In this document: piece by piece, positions 24,916 to 33,925 of the stretch
How the letters are laid out: every line of letters begins with the position of its first letter
Position numbering within the stretch: position 1 is the first letter of the stretch
NCBI GenBank assembly: GCA_035508435.1
Contig: DATJNA010000209.1
Span: 1 to 64,000, forward strand
Direction: 5' to 3'
From: JASHVB01 sp035508435
GTDB taxonomy: Bacteria > Pseudomonadota > Alphaproteobacteria > Acetobacterales > Acetobacteraceae
Length of the DNA stretch: 64,000 nt
Notes under the pieces: generated by a model
The model's input: the letters and a program-made list of their open reading frames with translations, nothing else
The model's database searches: none
What the model was told of the DNA's origin: nothing
Position numbers and translations under genes: made by a program

Positions 24916-27122
24916 CACAGCTTCCTCGGGATCTGCGGCGTATCCGTAACGCCAGATGTCCATACCGGGCCGGAAACACCGGCCCGGATCACAGCCTCGG
25001 ATGTCCGAGGGATGGAGAATGCGAACGTGGCACCAGGGCCATCATTCGGCACCGCCCACAAGCGCCCGTGATGACTCTCAATGATGGATCTGCTCACGGA
25101 CAGGCCGATCCCCATACCGCCGCTCTTGGTCGTGTAGAACGCTTCGAACAACCGCTTCGCGCTTTGCGGGTCGAAACCCACACCGGTATCTTGCACCATC
25201 AGCCGCACATGATCGTCGTCTTCCGCTGCCGTGCTGATTACCAGCCGCCGCGGGCGATCTTCGACAGTGCTCATCGCATCGGACGCGTTCAGCACGAGAT
25301 TGAGGATGACCTGCTGAAGTTGGATGCGGTCGCCCATGACCGGCGGCAGATCGTCGGCGAACTCCTGCCGCAGAATCACGCGGTGCCGGCGGAGTTCGCT
25401 CAGCGACAGCGCAATCACCTCGTACGCCGCTTCATTCAGGTCCATCGTCTCGACGGTGGCTTCCCTGCGGCTGAACAATGCGCGCAACCGGGTGATCACG
25501 TCGGATGCACGATTGGCATCACGGATGGTGCGCCGGGCAGTCTCGCGCGCGCCGGCGACATTGGGAGGATCGGCGGCCAGCATCCGCAAACAGGTGCTGG
25601 CATTGGTGACGATGCCCGACAGCGGCTGGTTGACCTCATGCGCGATGGACGCCGTCATCGCCCCGACGCTGGTGAGCCTGGTCACGTGCGCGAGGTCCGA
25701 TCGCGCCTTGGCGAGTGCCTCGTCCGCAAGCCGGCGCTGCGTCACGTCCTGCACCGCACCGAAATACCCCAAGTCGCCGTCCACATCGCATACCGCGTGC
25801 GCAACAACGTGCAGGTACTTGACCGTCTGGTCAGGCATCAGCAGCCGGTAATCATGCTCATAGTCCACGCCGCGTTCCTGCTGCTTGAGGATTTCGTTGA
25901 ATGCATGAACGTCCTCAGGATGGACTCGCGAAACCATTCGCTCGTGTGTCAACGGCTCGGCTGGGTCGAGCCCGAACATCTGATAGACCTCCGCCGACCA
26001 CCTGATTTCACCTGTGGCGATACGCTTGGAGAAGCCGCCGGTTGAGCTGAGGCGCCGGGCCTCCGCAAGAAATGTCTCGCTGCGCCGCAACTCCTCCTCG
26101 GCCCACTTGCGTTCCGTGATGTCGCGCAGGTAGCCGGTGAAGGATGGCGCCCCGTCAAACGCAATTCGTGTTATGGCGAGCTCAACAGGAAACACGGTCC
26201 CGTCGGCACGCATCGCCGTCGTCTCGATGCGCAGCCCGAGCACGTGCGCTTCATTCGTCGCCAGGTAGCGCGCCAGCCCCTGCCGATGTGGCGCGCGGAG
26301 TTCCGGCGGGATGATGACGTCAGCCAGCTTCTTGCCCATCACCTCGTCCCGCCGGTAGCCGAAGGTTCGCTCCGCGGCTGGATTGAATTCAGTGATGCGG
26401 CTTTCATGATCCATCGTCACGATGCAATCGAGCGCCGAGTCCAGGATCGCGGCCTTGCGCGCCTCGCTGCGCCGAAGCGCCGTCTCCTCGTGACGTAGCC
26501 TGGCCTCGACCAGAGTGCGTTCGGCAATCTCCTTCCTTAGCTCCGCGTTGGCTGCGGCAAGCTCGCTGGTCCGTTGCACGACTCGCCGATCGAGTTCGGC
26601 GGCGGCGCGACTTTGTTCGTTCCGCAGCTCTGCCTCGCGTAACCCGATCGTCGTCAGATTGGCTGCCACGCTCAGCAGCAGGGTTTGGATCTGGGTCGGG
26701 AAGTCCGCTTGCTGAGAGCCGGCTGCGATCATGCCGTATTCACCCTGCAGCCCTAGCCGCAGGGGGATGATTGACATGTCTTCAACGCCGACACGTATCT
26801 TGGTCGGCGGCGGCCATTGCTTCGAAGCGTCTCCCAACCATCGGTTCAGCAGCTCGCCGATTTCCTCGGGCCACCCTACCTGCTTCCGCAAATCCCCAAT
26901 ACGGAACATTTCGACCGGTGTGTCACCGCCGGAAAAGCTCAGCCGCACGTAGAGAAGATCGAGCCGCAACATGCCCATGAGCGCGTCGAGCGCAGTGCGA
27001 CCAATGTAGGATGCATCGCCGCCACTCCAGATCGCGGGCAGGGCAAGCAGGCTGACCAAGTCGTTGATGCAGCGCTGCAGGCGCCCGATCTCTTCAGCAC
27101 ATTCTTCGAATTGCGTGTCCAA
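24915..27122 (-). CDS. GAF/PAS sensor histidine kinase (FixL-like)
   Basis: Cytosolic kinase of 735 residues with no clear membrane segment. Order of parts: GAF-like domain (about 30-165), coiled coil (165-220), first PAS (about 222-345, VTMDHESRITEFNPAAERTFGY), second PAS (about 350-465) with PAC end GYFGAVQDVTQRR, HisKA with phospho-acceptor His495 in SIAHEVNQPLSG, and HATPase_c with LNLVLNASDAM, DTGVGFD and GMGIGLSVSRSI. The first PAS segment resembles FixL, but heme binding cannot be asserted. It follows the MEDS gene with one base between stop and start, and overlaps the receiver gene. Confidence 0.92.
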   Translation of the reverse strand: MDTQFEECAEEIGRLQRCINDLVSLLALPAIWSGGDASYIGRTALDALMGMLRLDLLYVRLSFSGGDTPVEMFRIGDLRKQVGWPEEIGELLNRWLGDASKQWPPPTKIRVGVEDMSIIPLRLGLQGEYGMIAAGSQQADFPTQIQTLLLSVAANLTTIGLREAELRNEQSRAAAELDRRVVQRTSELAAANAELRKEIAERTLVEARLRHEETALRRSEARKAAILDSALDCIVTMDHESRITEFNPAAERTFGYRRDEVMGKKLADVIIPPELRAPHRQGLARYLATNEAHVLGLRIETTAMRADGTVFPVELAITRIAFDGAPSFTGYLRDITERKWAEEELRRSETFLAEARRLSSTGGFSKRIATGEIRWSAEVYQMFGLDPAEPLTHERMVSRVHPEDVHAFNEILKQQERGVDYEHDYRLLMPDQTVKYLHVVAHAVCDVDGDLGYFGAVQDVTQRRLADEALAKARSDLAHVTRLTSVGAMTASIAHEVNQPLSGIVTNASTCLRMLAADPPNVAGARETARRTIRDANRASDVITRLRALFSRREATVETMDLNEAAYEVIALSLSELRRHRVILRQEFADDLPPVMGDRIQLQQVILNLVLNASDAMSTVEDRPRRLVISTAAEDDDHVRLMVQDTGVGFDPQSAKRLFEAFYTTKSGGMGIGLSVSRSIIESHHGRLWAVPNDGPGATFAFSIPRTSEAVIRAGVSGPVWTSGVTDTPQIPRKL

Positions 27123-27123
27123 G

Positions 27124-27780
27124 TCAGATCGCCATCTTATGGGGAGTTACCCGGCCGGCCCGCCGTTGCCGCAGTCCGCGCAGGAATTCCTCGGGCGGCA
27201 GGTAGAACGAATTGTGCTGAAGGATGCCGCCGATGATGACCATCGGATGGGTCCGCATGATGTCGATCACCGTGTCTCCGCGGAATTTCGCAAGGTGGTA
27301 CACACAAATCACCGCGTCGTCGTGGCGACACCACACATCGTTGACACGCGCCTCAAATTCGACAAGCTCGCCGATGTTTGACTGGTTGCCGGACGCCCAA
27401 TCCATCTGGCAGACGATGCGACTGAGCGGGTATGCACTTTGCACGGTGCCGCTGGCCATTTGCTCGAAAGCGTGCAGCATCCGGTCCTGATCGAAGCGAC
27501 CGTCACGCAGATAGGCTTCCGTGTTGGTTCGCAGCTCGAACTGACCGCTCTGCAAAGCCGATGCAGTGTCGATCCCTGCCGCCGCCAGTCGCTGCAAATG
27601 GTCCCGATGCCGGTCCGGATTGACCACATGAACCGCTTTATCACCGCATTCGAAGCCGCCGGTGATGAACGGCAGCAACACGCGATACGCTTCGTCATCG
27701 CTGTTGAAGAACGCGCACACATGCCGTACTTCGCCAAGCACGGACCCGGCAAACGGAATCGGCGCCACGGGCTTCTTCAT
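27124..27780 (-). CDS. MEDS-domain sensory protein
   Basis: The 218-residue protein is a single MEDS (DcmR-like sensory) domain. Matching elements are HVCAFFNSDDEAYRVLLPFI near the start, GDKAVHVVNPDRH near residue 45, and VCVYHLAKF / IDIMRTHPMVIIGG near residues 160-190. The function of MEDS domains is not settled; they are found in methanogen and methylotroph regulators and next to histidine kinases. As first gene of the operon with the kinase start 1 base after its stop, it probably supplies the signal input as a separate subunit. Confidence 0.88.
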   Translation of the reverse strand: MKKPVAPIPFAGSVLGEVRHVCAFFNSDDEAYRVLLPFITGGFECGDKAVHVVNPDRHRDHLQRLAAAGIDTASALQSGQFELRTNTEAYLRDGRFDQDRMLHAFEQMASGTVQSAYPLSRIVCQMDWASGNQSNIGELVEFEARVNDVWCRHDDAVICVYHLAKFRGDTVIDIMRTHPMVIIGGILQHNSFYLPPEEFLRGLRQRRAGRVTPHKMAI

Positions 27781-28423
27781 GCTAAGCCCTCCCTGATGAG
27801 TTGCAGGCGTTTTTCACCGCTGTGATGCCGCGACGTCAAGAATTCGCCGCGCCTGCCGCCCATTCTTACGCTTTCGTGACACCCACGCCACAAAACCATG
27901 CCCCGGATGCCCGCACCCGTCCATAATACTTTGGTGTTGGTCCGAGACTCCTGTGATCGTGGCCGCGGCCGGCGGCCTGGCGTTCGCGGCTCGGAATCCG
28001 GAGTTGGCGCGGTCGGTGTGTCCCGAGTCGTCAGCGCGTTGGGCCCGGAGTCAGGGTTCTTTTGTAACAGTCTCATCGCGTCCCTCATACCAAAGTATCG
28101 ACGATACCATGGTTCAATGGACGCGCCTCCATCGTTGTAGGTGACTGTGTGGCATCCGACGGTCCATATGAGGCTCCGGCCAGGACCATGCGGCAAACGA
28201 AATTGGGGAGATACCTTGATGAATGCACTTGCGAACAGTCGGGCCGTCGCCGCCAATGAGGGCCATCCACATTCAGTGTTGGATGGACGCTTGGGTGACC
28301 GTGTCGTATTGTTTCATCATTCTCCGGTTTGCACCACGGACCCGCCGAAGCATCGACGGCCAATGACTGCCCGTCAGAGGTTTTAGTCGACTTCGCTTGG
28401 TATTCCTTGCTGGAGGAAGTGTC
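27781..28423. other. Divergent intergenic region
   Basis: About 640 bp between the MEDS signalling operon (leftward) and the LysR gene (rightward). It must carry both promoters, but no strong consensus boxes stand out. A short open frame at 28219-28386 (56 residues) has no recognisable domain and is not called. Confidence 0.5.
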
Positions 28424-29485
28424 GTGGACCGTATCGATGCAATGAAAGTCTTCGTCGCCGCGCTGGACGAGGGGAGCCTCGCGGGCGCTGGTCGAAAGCT
28501 CGGCCGTTCACCTGCCGCGGTTAGTCGCGCCATCGCATTCCTTGAAGCGCATGTCGGCACCGAGTTGCTGCATAGGACAACGCGCTCGATCAAAATGAGT
28601 GACGCGGGGAAACATTATGCGGTCGCCTGCCGCCGGGTGCTGAACGATCTCGAAGAGGCCGCAGTACTGGCGTCGAGTGAGCGTTCGGCACCGCGCGGCA
28701 CTCTGGCTCTGACCGCGCCCCTGCTTTCCGAGGAATTGGTGCTGCGACCGATCATCGATGCATTTATCGACGCCTACCCGGAGGTGTCTGCGCGGCTTGA
28801 TTTGACCGACAGGCCGGTGAACCTGATTGATGCAGGCTTTGACCTTGCGCTGCGGATCGGCAATCTCGCCGACTCGACGCTCGTCGCCATTCGGCTCGGC
28901 GAGGTTCGCCGGGTGGTGGTGGCAGCCCCGGGTTACCTGGCACAGCATCCGCGCATTGAGGAACCTGGCGAGCTATCGAGGCACCAGATCATCGCGATTG
29001 CGCAATACGGCCAGGATTCCTGGAGCTTTCTACCCTCGTCAGGCTCCGTTATCCCACGCACTATACAACTGGCACCCCGTTTGGTGATCAACGCCAGCCG
29101 CGAAGCGCTGTCTTTCGCGGTCAATGGGCGCGGTATCACGCGTGCTCTCTCATATCAGGTTGCCGACATGGTACGCGAAGGCGCGCTCGAGATCATCCTG
29201 GCAGACCACGAACCGCCGCCTCTGCCCGTGCATCTGATTTCGCCACATGGCCGGCTGTCAGTGCCCAAGGTTCGGGCCTTTGTGGACTTTGCGGTACCCC
29301 GGCTGCGCAGCCACTTTGCGCATCTGGCCAAGGACGTGAGCGAGCAAGGAGGGATTGTCACGATAACCGGAGTTGGCGGCCATGGTGGGATTGCACACTG
29401 CCAGCCGCATAAAATTGTCCCCCGGTCCCCACGACTGCCATCGCTGCCCCACAGAGATCTTCAGCTATCGCACATGGTGGTGTGA
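28424..29485 (+). CDS. LysR-family transcriptional regulator
   Basis: The 353-residue protein has an N-terminal winged helix (about 1-60, GSLAGAGRKLGRSPAAVSRAIAFLE) and a LysR substrate-binding domain (about 90-295). The start is the GTG at 28424, six bases after GGAGGA (28412-28417). LysR proteins usually end near 300 residues; here about 45 unrelated residues follow DVSEQGG, suggesting loss of the normal stop or a late frameshift. No clear target is adjacent, since it faces away from the signalling operon and the next gene is 249 bp on. Confidence 0.88.
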   Translation: MDRIDAMKVFVAALDEGSLAGAGRKLGRSPAAVSRAIAFLEAHVGTELLHRTTRSIKMSDAGKHYAVACRRVLNDLEEAAVLASSERSAPRGTLALTAPLLSEELVLRPIIDAFIDAYPEVSARLDLTDRPVNLIDAGFDLALRIGNLADSTLVAIRLGEVRRVVVAAPGYLAQHPRIEEPGELSRHQIIAIAQYGQDSWSFLPSSGSVIPRTIQLAPRLVINASREALSFAVNGRGITRALSYQVADMVREGALEIILADHEPPPLPVHLISPHGRLSVPKVRAFVDFAVPRLRSHFAHLAKDVSEQGGIVTITGVGGHGGIAHCQPHKIVPRSPRLPSLPHRDLQLSHMVV

Positions 29486-29734
29486 CGTCTTCAGCCTCAG
29501 TCTGCGGGATATTGCGGTGCATTCGGCTGAGCGCGTCATTGCTGCCTCCTGCGGGGCACGCGAGCTCGGTCGGGCATCGGTCAATATCCACTAGCCGGCA
29601 GAGACAATTCCGAAGGTTGCGGTGATGAAGTCCGTGACCGTCGTCAAACCTATGGCACTGCGCCTGGCGATTGGGGTGAGCTCCGCTCGCCAGTTTTGCA
29701 GCCGAATCTGACGGCATTGAACGAGCGGGATGCC

Positions 29735-30484
29735 ATGCACTATCTGGCCCTGGCGACCGATTACGACGGCACCATCGCTGAGGACGGTGTGGTTGACGAG
29801 CCAACGCTCGCCGCTTTGGAGCGGTTGCGCGGCGGTGCGCGGCATCTGATCCTGGTCACTGGTCGAGAGTTGACCGACCTGCGGCGCGCCATGCCGCGGC
29901 TCGACCTGTTCGATCTTGTGGTCGCCGAGAACGGCGCGATGCTGTACGACCCGGCCAACGGCGCCGAGCAAGCGTTGGGTGGCGCACCGCCGCCGGCCTT
30001 TGTCGAGCGTCTGCGTGAACTTGCAGTGGTGCCGTTGTGGTTGGGGCGCGTGATCGTCGCGACCCAAGAACAGAATAAAGCCAAAGTGCTCCGCGCGATT
30101 CATGAGCTCGGCCTCAATCTCCGGATCACCTGCAACAAGGGCGCCGTCATGGTGCTGCCGGCCGGTGTCACCAAAGCGAGCGGCTTGCGCGGCGCACTGG
30201 CGCGACTCGGTCTGTCACCGCGCAATTGCATCGGGGTCGGCGATGCCGAGAATGACCTTGCCTTCCTTGACGTCTGTGGGCTGTTTGTGGCGGTTGCGAA
30301 TGCCTTGCCGGCGGTCCGGCAGCGCGCCGACTTCGTTACCACAGGTACACGTGGCGCTGGCGTCGCCGAGCTCATTGACCGGCTGCTTGCGACGGACTTT
30401 GCCGAGTTTGCCGCCGCCGGCGCGCGAGAATTGGTGGCACTCGTCGCAAACGACGATCACGTTGCGTTGGCGGAGGTCCCATGA
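29735..30484 (+). CDS. HAD-IIB-type phosphatase
   Basis: Haloacid-dehalogenase superfamily hydrolase of 249 residues. Motif I is DYDGTIAEDG, motif II is VTGRE, and motifs III/IV are the Lys in KASGLRGAL and GVGDAENDLAFL. It probably dephosphorylates a sugar phosphate or similar compound. The ATG at 29735 follows GAGCGGGA. The stop overlaps the next start (ATGA at 30481-30484), so it is coupled to the MOSC fusion. Larger relatives of this HAD type carry a C-terminal ATPase; this one ends before any such domain (family recollection, not checked). Confidence 0.85.
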   Translation: MHYLALATDYDGTIAEDGVVDEPTLAALERLRGGARHLILVTGRELTDLRRAMPRLDLFDLVVAENGAMLYDPANGAEQALGGAPPPAFVERLRELAVVPLWLGRVIVATQEQNKAKVLRAIHELGLNLRITCNKGAVMVLPAGVTKASGLRGALARLGLSPRNCIGVGDAENDLAFLDVCGLFVAVANALPAVRQRADFVTTGTRGAGVAELIDRLLATDFAEFAAAGARELVALVANDDHVALAEVP

Positions 30485-32247
30485 TGGGCGTGATCGTTTC
30501 GGTCAATGTCGGTCTGCCGCAGAACGTCGCGTGGCAGGGCCGTACTGTTCGGACGGCGGTCTGGAAGACGCCGGTGACGGGCCGGGTTTTCGCCCGCCGG
30601 CTGAATCTCGATGGCGACGGGCAGGGCGACCTGCGCGGTCATGGCGGCGAGCAACGTGCCATTATGGTTTATCAGCTCGATTCCTATCGATACTGGGCGA
30701 GCTATCTTGGCCGGTCGGATCTCGTGCACGGAAATTTTGGCGAGAACCTCACAGTGGAGGGCCTTGCCGATAATGCGGTCTGCATTGGCGATCGTTATAG
30801 AATTGGCGGCGCCGTCGTCGAAGTCAGCCAGCCACGCGACACCTGCTACCGGGTCGGCATCAGGCTGAACCATCCGGAAATCCCTGCATTGCTGGTTTCG
30901 CACCACCGCCCCGGCTTCTATTTCCGCGTCATCCAGGAAGGTGACATCGGCGCCGGGGATCGGTTTGAGAAGCTCTGTGACGGCCCAGAGCAAATGACGG
31001 TCGCCGAGATCGATGGCCTTCTCTATTCCGCACAGCATTCGCTCGATGCCTTGCGCCGGGCAGTGCGAATTCCGGCGCTCAGCCTGGACTGGCAAGGCTC
31101 GATGCAGGCATTGCTCTCTGCTGCCGAAGCGGGAGGCACGACGGGCAACGCTGGCATCGGGCTCGGCGCATCGGCTCCGCTGGCGTGGCGTGGGTTCCGC
31201 CCGGTCGCGGTCGTTGCTTCGCACGCAGAAAGCGTGGACGTCCGATCCTTCGAGCTCGCCGCCGCCGATGGTTTGCCGCTGCCACCGGCATTGCCCGGCC
31301 AACACATAATGGTCCGGGTGCGACCGAGCCCGGACGCTCCCGCCGTCACGCGAAACTATTCGCTGTGCAGTGCTCCTGGGGCTTCCACCTATCGGATTGG
31401 TGTCAAAAACGAGCACGGCCTCGCAAGCGGCTTTCTCCATCAAAGTGTCCGGGCAGGCAGTCGCTTGGAAGTCAGCGCGCCTCGTGGCTCGTTCACGCTT
31501 GCTGCCGGTGCGACTCCCGCGGTTCTCATCAGCGCGGGTGTCGGCGTCACGCCGTTGTTGGCAATGTTGCAGGGTGCGGTGGCGGCAAATGCGGGGGCAT
31601 CTCGGCCGGTTTGGTGGCTGCATTCAGCCCGTGATCGGGCGCACCATTCCTTCGCCAAGGAGGCAGACGAACTGCTGGTTGCGCTGCCCGGTTCGCATCG
31701 CTGCCGGATCTACAGTCGGCCTGCGCCGGCAGACCTGCCTGGCCGCGACTTTGATCGGCCAGGTCATCTTTCGATGGAGTTGCTCCAGGAGTTGGGGATC
31801 CCACAGGACGCTGATTTCTATTTGTGTGGTCCGCGCCGCTTCCTTGAGGATTTACAGAAAGGCCTGGCGGCGTGGGGCGTTCCCTGGCCCAGGGTTCACG
31901 TCGAAGTGTTCGGGCCCACGTCACCTCGCACGCCGGGCATCTCCAGCGTCGCCGCCTCCGCCCCGCATCGTCCCGAGGGTCCCGCGGGTGGCGGACCGAT
32001 GGTGACGTTCTCGCGAAGCGGTCTCGCCGTGCCATGGGACACGCGCTTCCACAGCTTGCTCGAATTGGCGGAAGCCTGCGCCGTTCCCGTCCGTTGGGCC
32101 TGCCGCTCCGGCGTCTGCCACAACTGCGAGAGCGGTGTGATCGAAGGCGATCTCGCCTACGCGCCAGAGCCGTTGGACCCGCCAGCCGACGGTAATGCGC
32201 TGATCTGTTGCTCCACCCCGAAAACCGCCGTGGAGCTTGACCTTTAG
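30481..32247 (+). CDS. MOSC domain / FAD-NAD reductase / 2Fe-2S ferredoxin fusion
   Basis: A 588-residue three-part protein. Residues 1-220 are a YiiM-like MOSC domain with its alpha-helical tail; the Cys in SQPRDTCYRVG is the likely molybdenum-cofactor or substrate ligand. Residues 235-460 form a ferredoxin-reductase module with RNYSLCSAPG (FAD), ISAGVGVTPLLAML (NAD) and YLCGPRRFLEDL. The end (500-588) is a plant-type 2Fe-2S domain with Cys541, Cys546, Cys549 and Cys576/577. MOSC proteins reduce N-hydroxylated compounds; here the electron chain from NAD(P)H is built in. It is coupled to the HAD gene by a 4-base overlap. Confidence 0.92.
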   Translation: MMGVIVSVNVGLPQNVAWQGRTVRTAVWKTPVTGRVFARRLNLDGDGQGDLRGHGGEQRAIMVYQLDSYRYWASYLGRSDLVHGNFGENLTVEGLADNAVCIGDRYRIGGAVVEVSQPRDTCYRVGIRLNHPEIPALLVSHHRPGFYFRVIQEGDIGAGDRFEKLCDGPEQMTVAEIDGLLYSAQHSLDALRRAVRIPALSLDWQGSMQALLSAAEAGGTTGNAGIGLGASAPLAWRGFRPVAVVASHAESVDVRSFELAAADGLPLPPALPGQHIMVRVRPSPDAPAVTRNYSLCSAPGASTYRIGVKNEHGLASGFLHQSVRAGSRLEVSAPRGSFTLAAGATPAVLISAGVGVTPLLAMLQGAVAANAGASRPVWWLHSARDRAHHSFAKEADELLVALPGSHRCRIYSRPAPADLPGRDFDRPGHLSMELLQELGIPQDADFYLCGPRRFLEDLQKGLAAWGVPWPRVHVEVFGPTSPRTPGISSVAASAPHRPEGPAGGGPMVTFSRSGLAVPWDTRFHSLLELAEACAVPVRWACRSGVCHNCESGVIEGDLAYAPEPLDPPADGNALICCSTPKTAVELDL

Positions 32248-32280
32248 CATCAGGAACTGAAGCGCGCGCCGTGTACTGAC

Positions 32281-32307
32281 ATGTCATTGAAGGTCATGCA
32301 ATGACAT
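32281..32307. repeat. Short perfect inverted repeat ATGTCATTG...CAATGACAT
   Basis: Nine-base arms (32281-32289 and 32299-32307) flank nine bases, 26 bp before the flavoprotein start. The arm sequence equals the outer end of the large palindromic element at 33758-33867. It may be a collapsed remnant of that element or an operator. Confidence 0.5.
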
Positions 32308-32332
32308 TGGGGGTCTTGACCAGGAGCAGGAA

Positions 32333-33715
32333 ATGACCGCGTACGACGCGATTATCATCGGAACCGGGCAGGCCGGGCCACCACTCGCACGAAGGCTGGC
32401 GGCCGCGGGAATGAAAGTTGCCATCATCGAGCGCGGACGCTTCGGCGGCACCTGCGTCAACACCGGTTGCACACCCACGAAGACGCTGGTCGCGAGCGCT
32501 TATGCCGCCCACCTCGCGCGCCGTGGCGTCGACTTTGGATTCAGCACGGGCGACGTCAAGGTCGATATGAAGCGTGTCAAGGCGCGCAAGGATTACGTTG
32601 TCGGGCTCTCCAACCATGGTGTCGAGCGATCCCTGAAGAACCTGGAGAACGGCCAGGTTTATGAAGGCCACGCACGCTTCGTGTCACCGCGCGAGGTGCA
32701 GATCGGCACCGAAGTTCTGACCGCCGACCGGATTTTCATCAATGTTGGGGCGCGCGCGGCGGTGCCTGCTATTCCTGGCCTGGATCAGGTCGATTACCTC
32801 ACGAACAGTTCAATGATGAATGTCGACTTCCTGCCCGATCACCTATTGGTACTCGGCGGCAGCTATATCGGACTGGAGTTCGGTCAGATGTATCGGCGCT
32901 TCGGCAGCGCGATTACCATCATTGAGCGGGGCCCTCGCCTCACGCCGCGCGAAGACGCCGACGTATCAGAAGCGATCGCCGCATTCCTGACGAAAGAAGG
33001 CGTATCTGTCCGCGCGAATGCGAACTGCCTCCGCGTCCGCAAGGACGGCGGCGATATTGTCATGACCGTCGATTGCGACGGTACTTCGGAGATCCGTGGC
33101 TCGCACCTGCTGATCGCCACGGGGCGCCGGCCCAACACGGATGACCTCGGACTCGAGCATGCGGGTGTCGAGCGAGACCAGCGTGGATACATCATTGTCG
33201 ATGAGGAGCTCGCCACCAGCGCGGCCGGGATCTGGGCGCTTGGTGATTGCAACGGCCGCGGTGCCTTCACCCACACGTCATGGAACGATCATGAAATCGT
33301 TGCCGCCAATTTGCTCCATGGCGAGCATCGGCGGGTGAGCGATCGCATTCCGGCCCATGCGCTGTACACCGATCCGCCACTGGGCAGGGTAGGCATGACG
33401 GCAGACGAGGTTCGAACCAGCGGCCGCTGCGCCCTGATCGGCAAGATCGCCATGGAGGATGTGTCCCGCGCCTTCGAAAAAGGCGAGACAGAGGGCTTCA
33501 TGAAAATTCTGGTCGACGCCGACACGAAGGAAATCCTGGGGGCAGCATTTTTGGGCCTGAGCGGCGACGAGGTCATCCACTGTGTGATCGACGTCATGTA
33601 CGCCAAGGCACCCTATACGGTGCTCCAACGCGCCATGCACATCCATCCCACGGTTGCGGAGTTCTTGTCCGGGATCCTGGATGATCTGGCTCCACTCCCG
33701 CAACAGGGGTCCTGA
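32333..33715 (+). CDS. FAD/NAD(P)-dependent disulfide oxidoreductase (mercuric-reductase-like)
   Basis: Class I pyridine-nucleotide disulfide oxidoreductase of 460 residues. The FAD motif is GTGQAG near residue 10, followed by the redox-active pair in GGTCVNTGCTPTKT (about 40-53). The NAD(P) motif is VLGGSYIGLEFG near 180, and the second FAD motif is GIWALGDCNGRGAFTH near 300. The C-terminal dimerisation domain has HIHPTVAEF, carrying the His-x-His-Pro-Thr catalytic element. No N-terminal HMA domain or C-terminal Cys pair is present, so mercury reduction is not implied. Substrate unknown. Confidence 0.9.
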   Translation: MTAYDAIIIGTGQAGPPLARRLAAAGMKVAIIERGRFGGTCVNTGCTPTKTLVASAYAAHLARRGVDFGFSTGDVKVDMKRVKARKDYVVGLSNHGVERSLKNLENGQVYEGHARFVSPREVQIGTEVLTADRIFINVGARAAVPAIPGLDQVDYLTNSSMMNVDFLPDHLLVLGGSYIGLEFGQMYRRFGSAITIIERGPRLTPREDADVSEAIAAFLTKEGVSVRANANCLRVRKDGGDIVMTVDCDGTSEIRGSHLLIATGRRPNTDDLGLEHAGVERDQRGYIIVDEELATSAAGIWALGDCNGRGAFTHTSWNDHEIVAANLLHGEHRRVSDRIPAHALYTDPPLGRVGMTADEVRTSGRCALIGKIAMEDVSRAFEKGETEGFMKILVDADTKEILGAAFLGLSGDEVIHCVIDVMYAKAPYTVLQRAMHIHPTVAEFLSGILDDLAPLPQQGS

Positions 33716-33757
33716 AGGCCGCGTTGGGACTGCATCACTGGACCGCGAAACCCAAAT

Positions 33758-33867
33758 GTCATTGCGAGGACGTAGCGACGGAGCAACCTCGGTCCTATGG
33801 GAGCACGAACGGTCCGAGCACCCTTCACCGAGCGAAGTTGCTTCGTTGCTGCGTGCCTCGCAATGAC
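33758..33867. repeat. Palindromic intergenic element, copy B
   Basis: Ends read GTCATTGCGAGG and CCTCGCAATGAC, and the arms (about 31 bp each) are imperfectly complementary. It shares the arm sequence, including GACGRAGCAA-like inner parts, with copies A and C. It fills most of the gap between the flavoprotein and the SnoaL-like gene. Confidence 0.8.
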
Positions 33868-33925
33868 ATGTGGATGGCGCGACCCGCGCTTCACCGATAG
33901 TGGGCACAAGAACAGGAGCGGCAGC

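Noticed and set aside
28219..28386. Small open frame before the LysR gene
   Set aside because: 56 residues with no domain, no strong ribosome-binding site and a composition unlike its neighbours; too weak to call.
32333..33715. Mercury-resistance gene (merA)
   Set aside because: The redox motif CVNTGC fits the wider family, but there is no HMA domain, no C-terminal Cys pair, and no other mer gene nearby.
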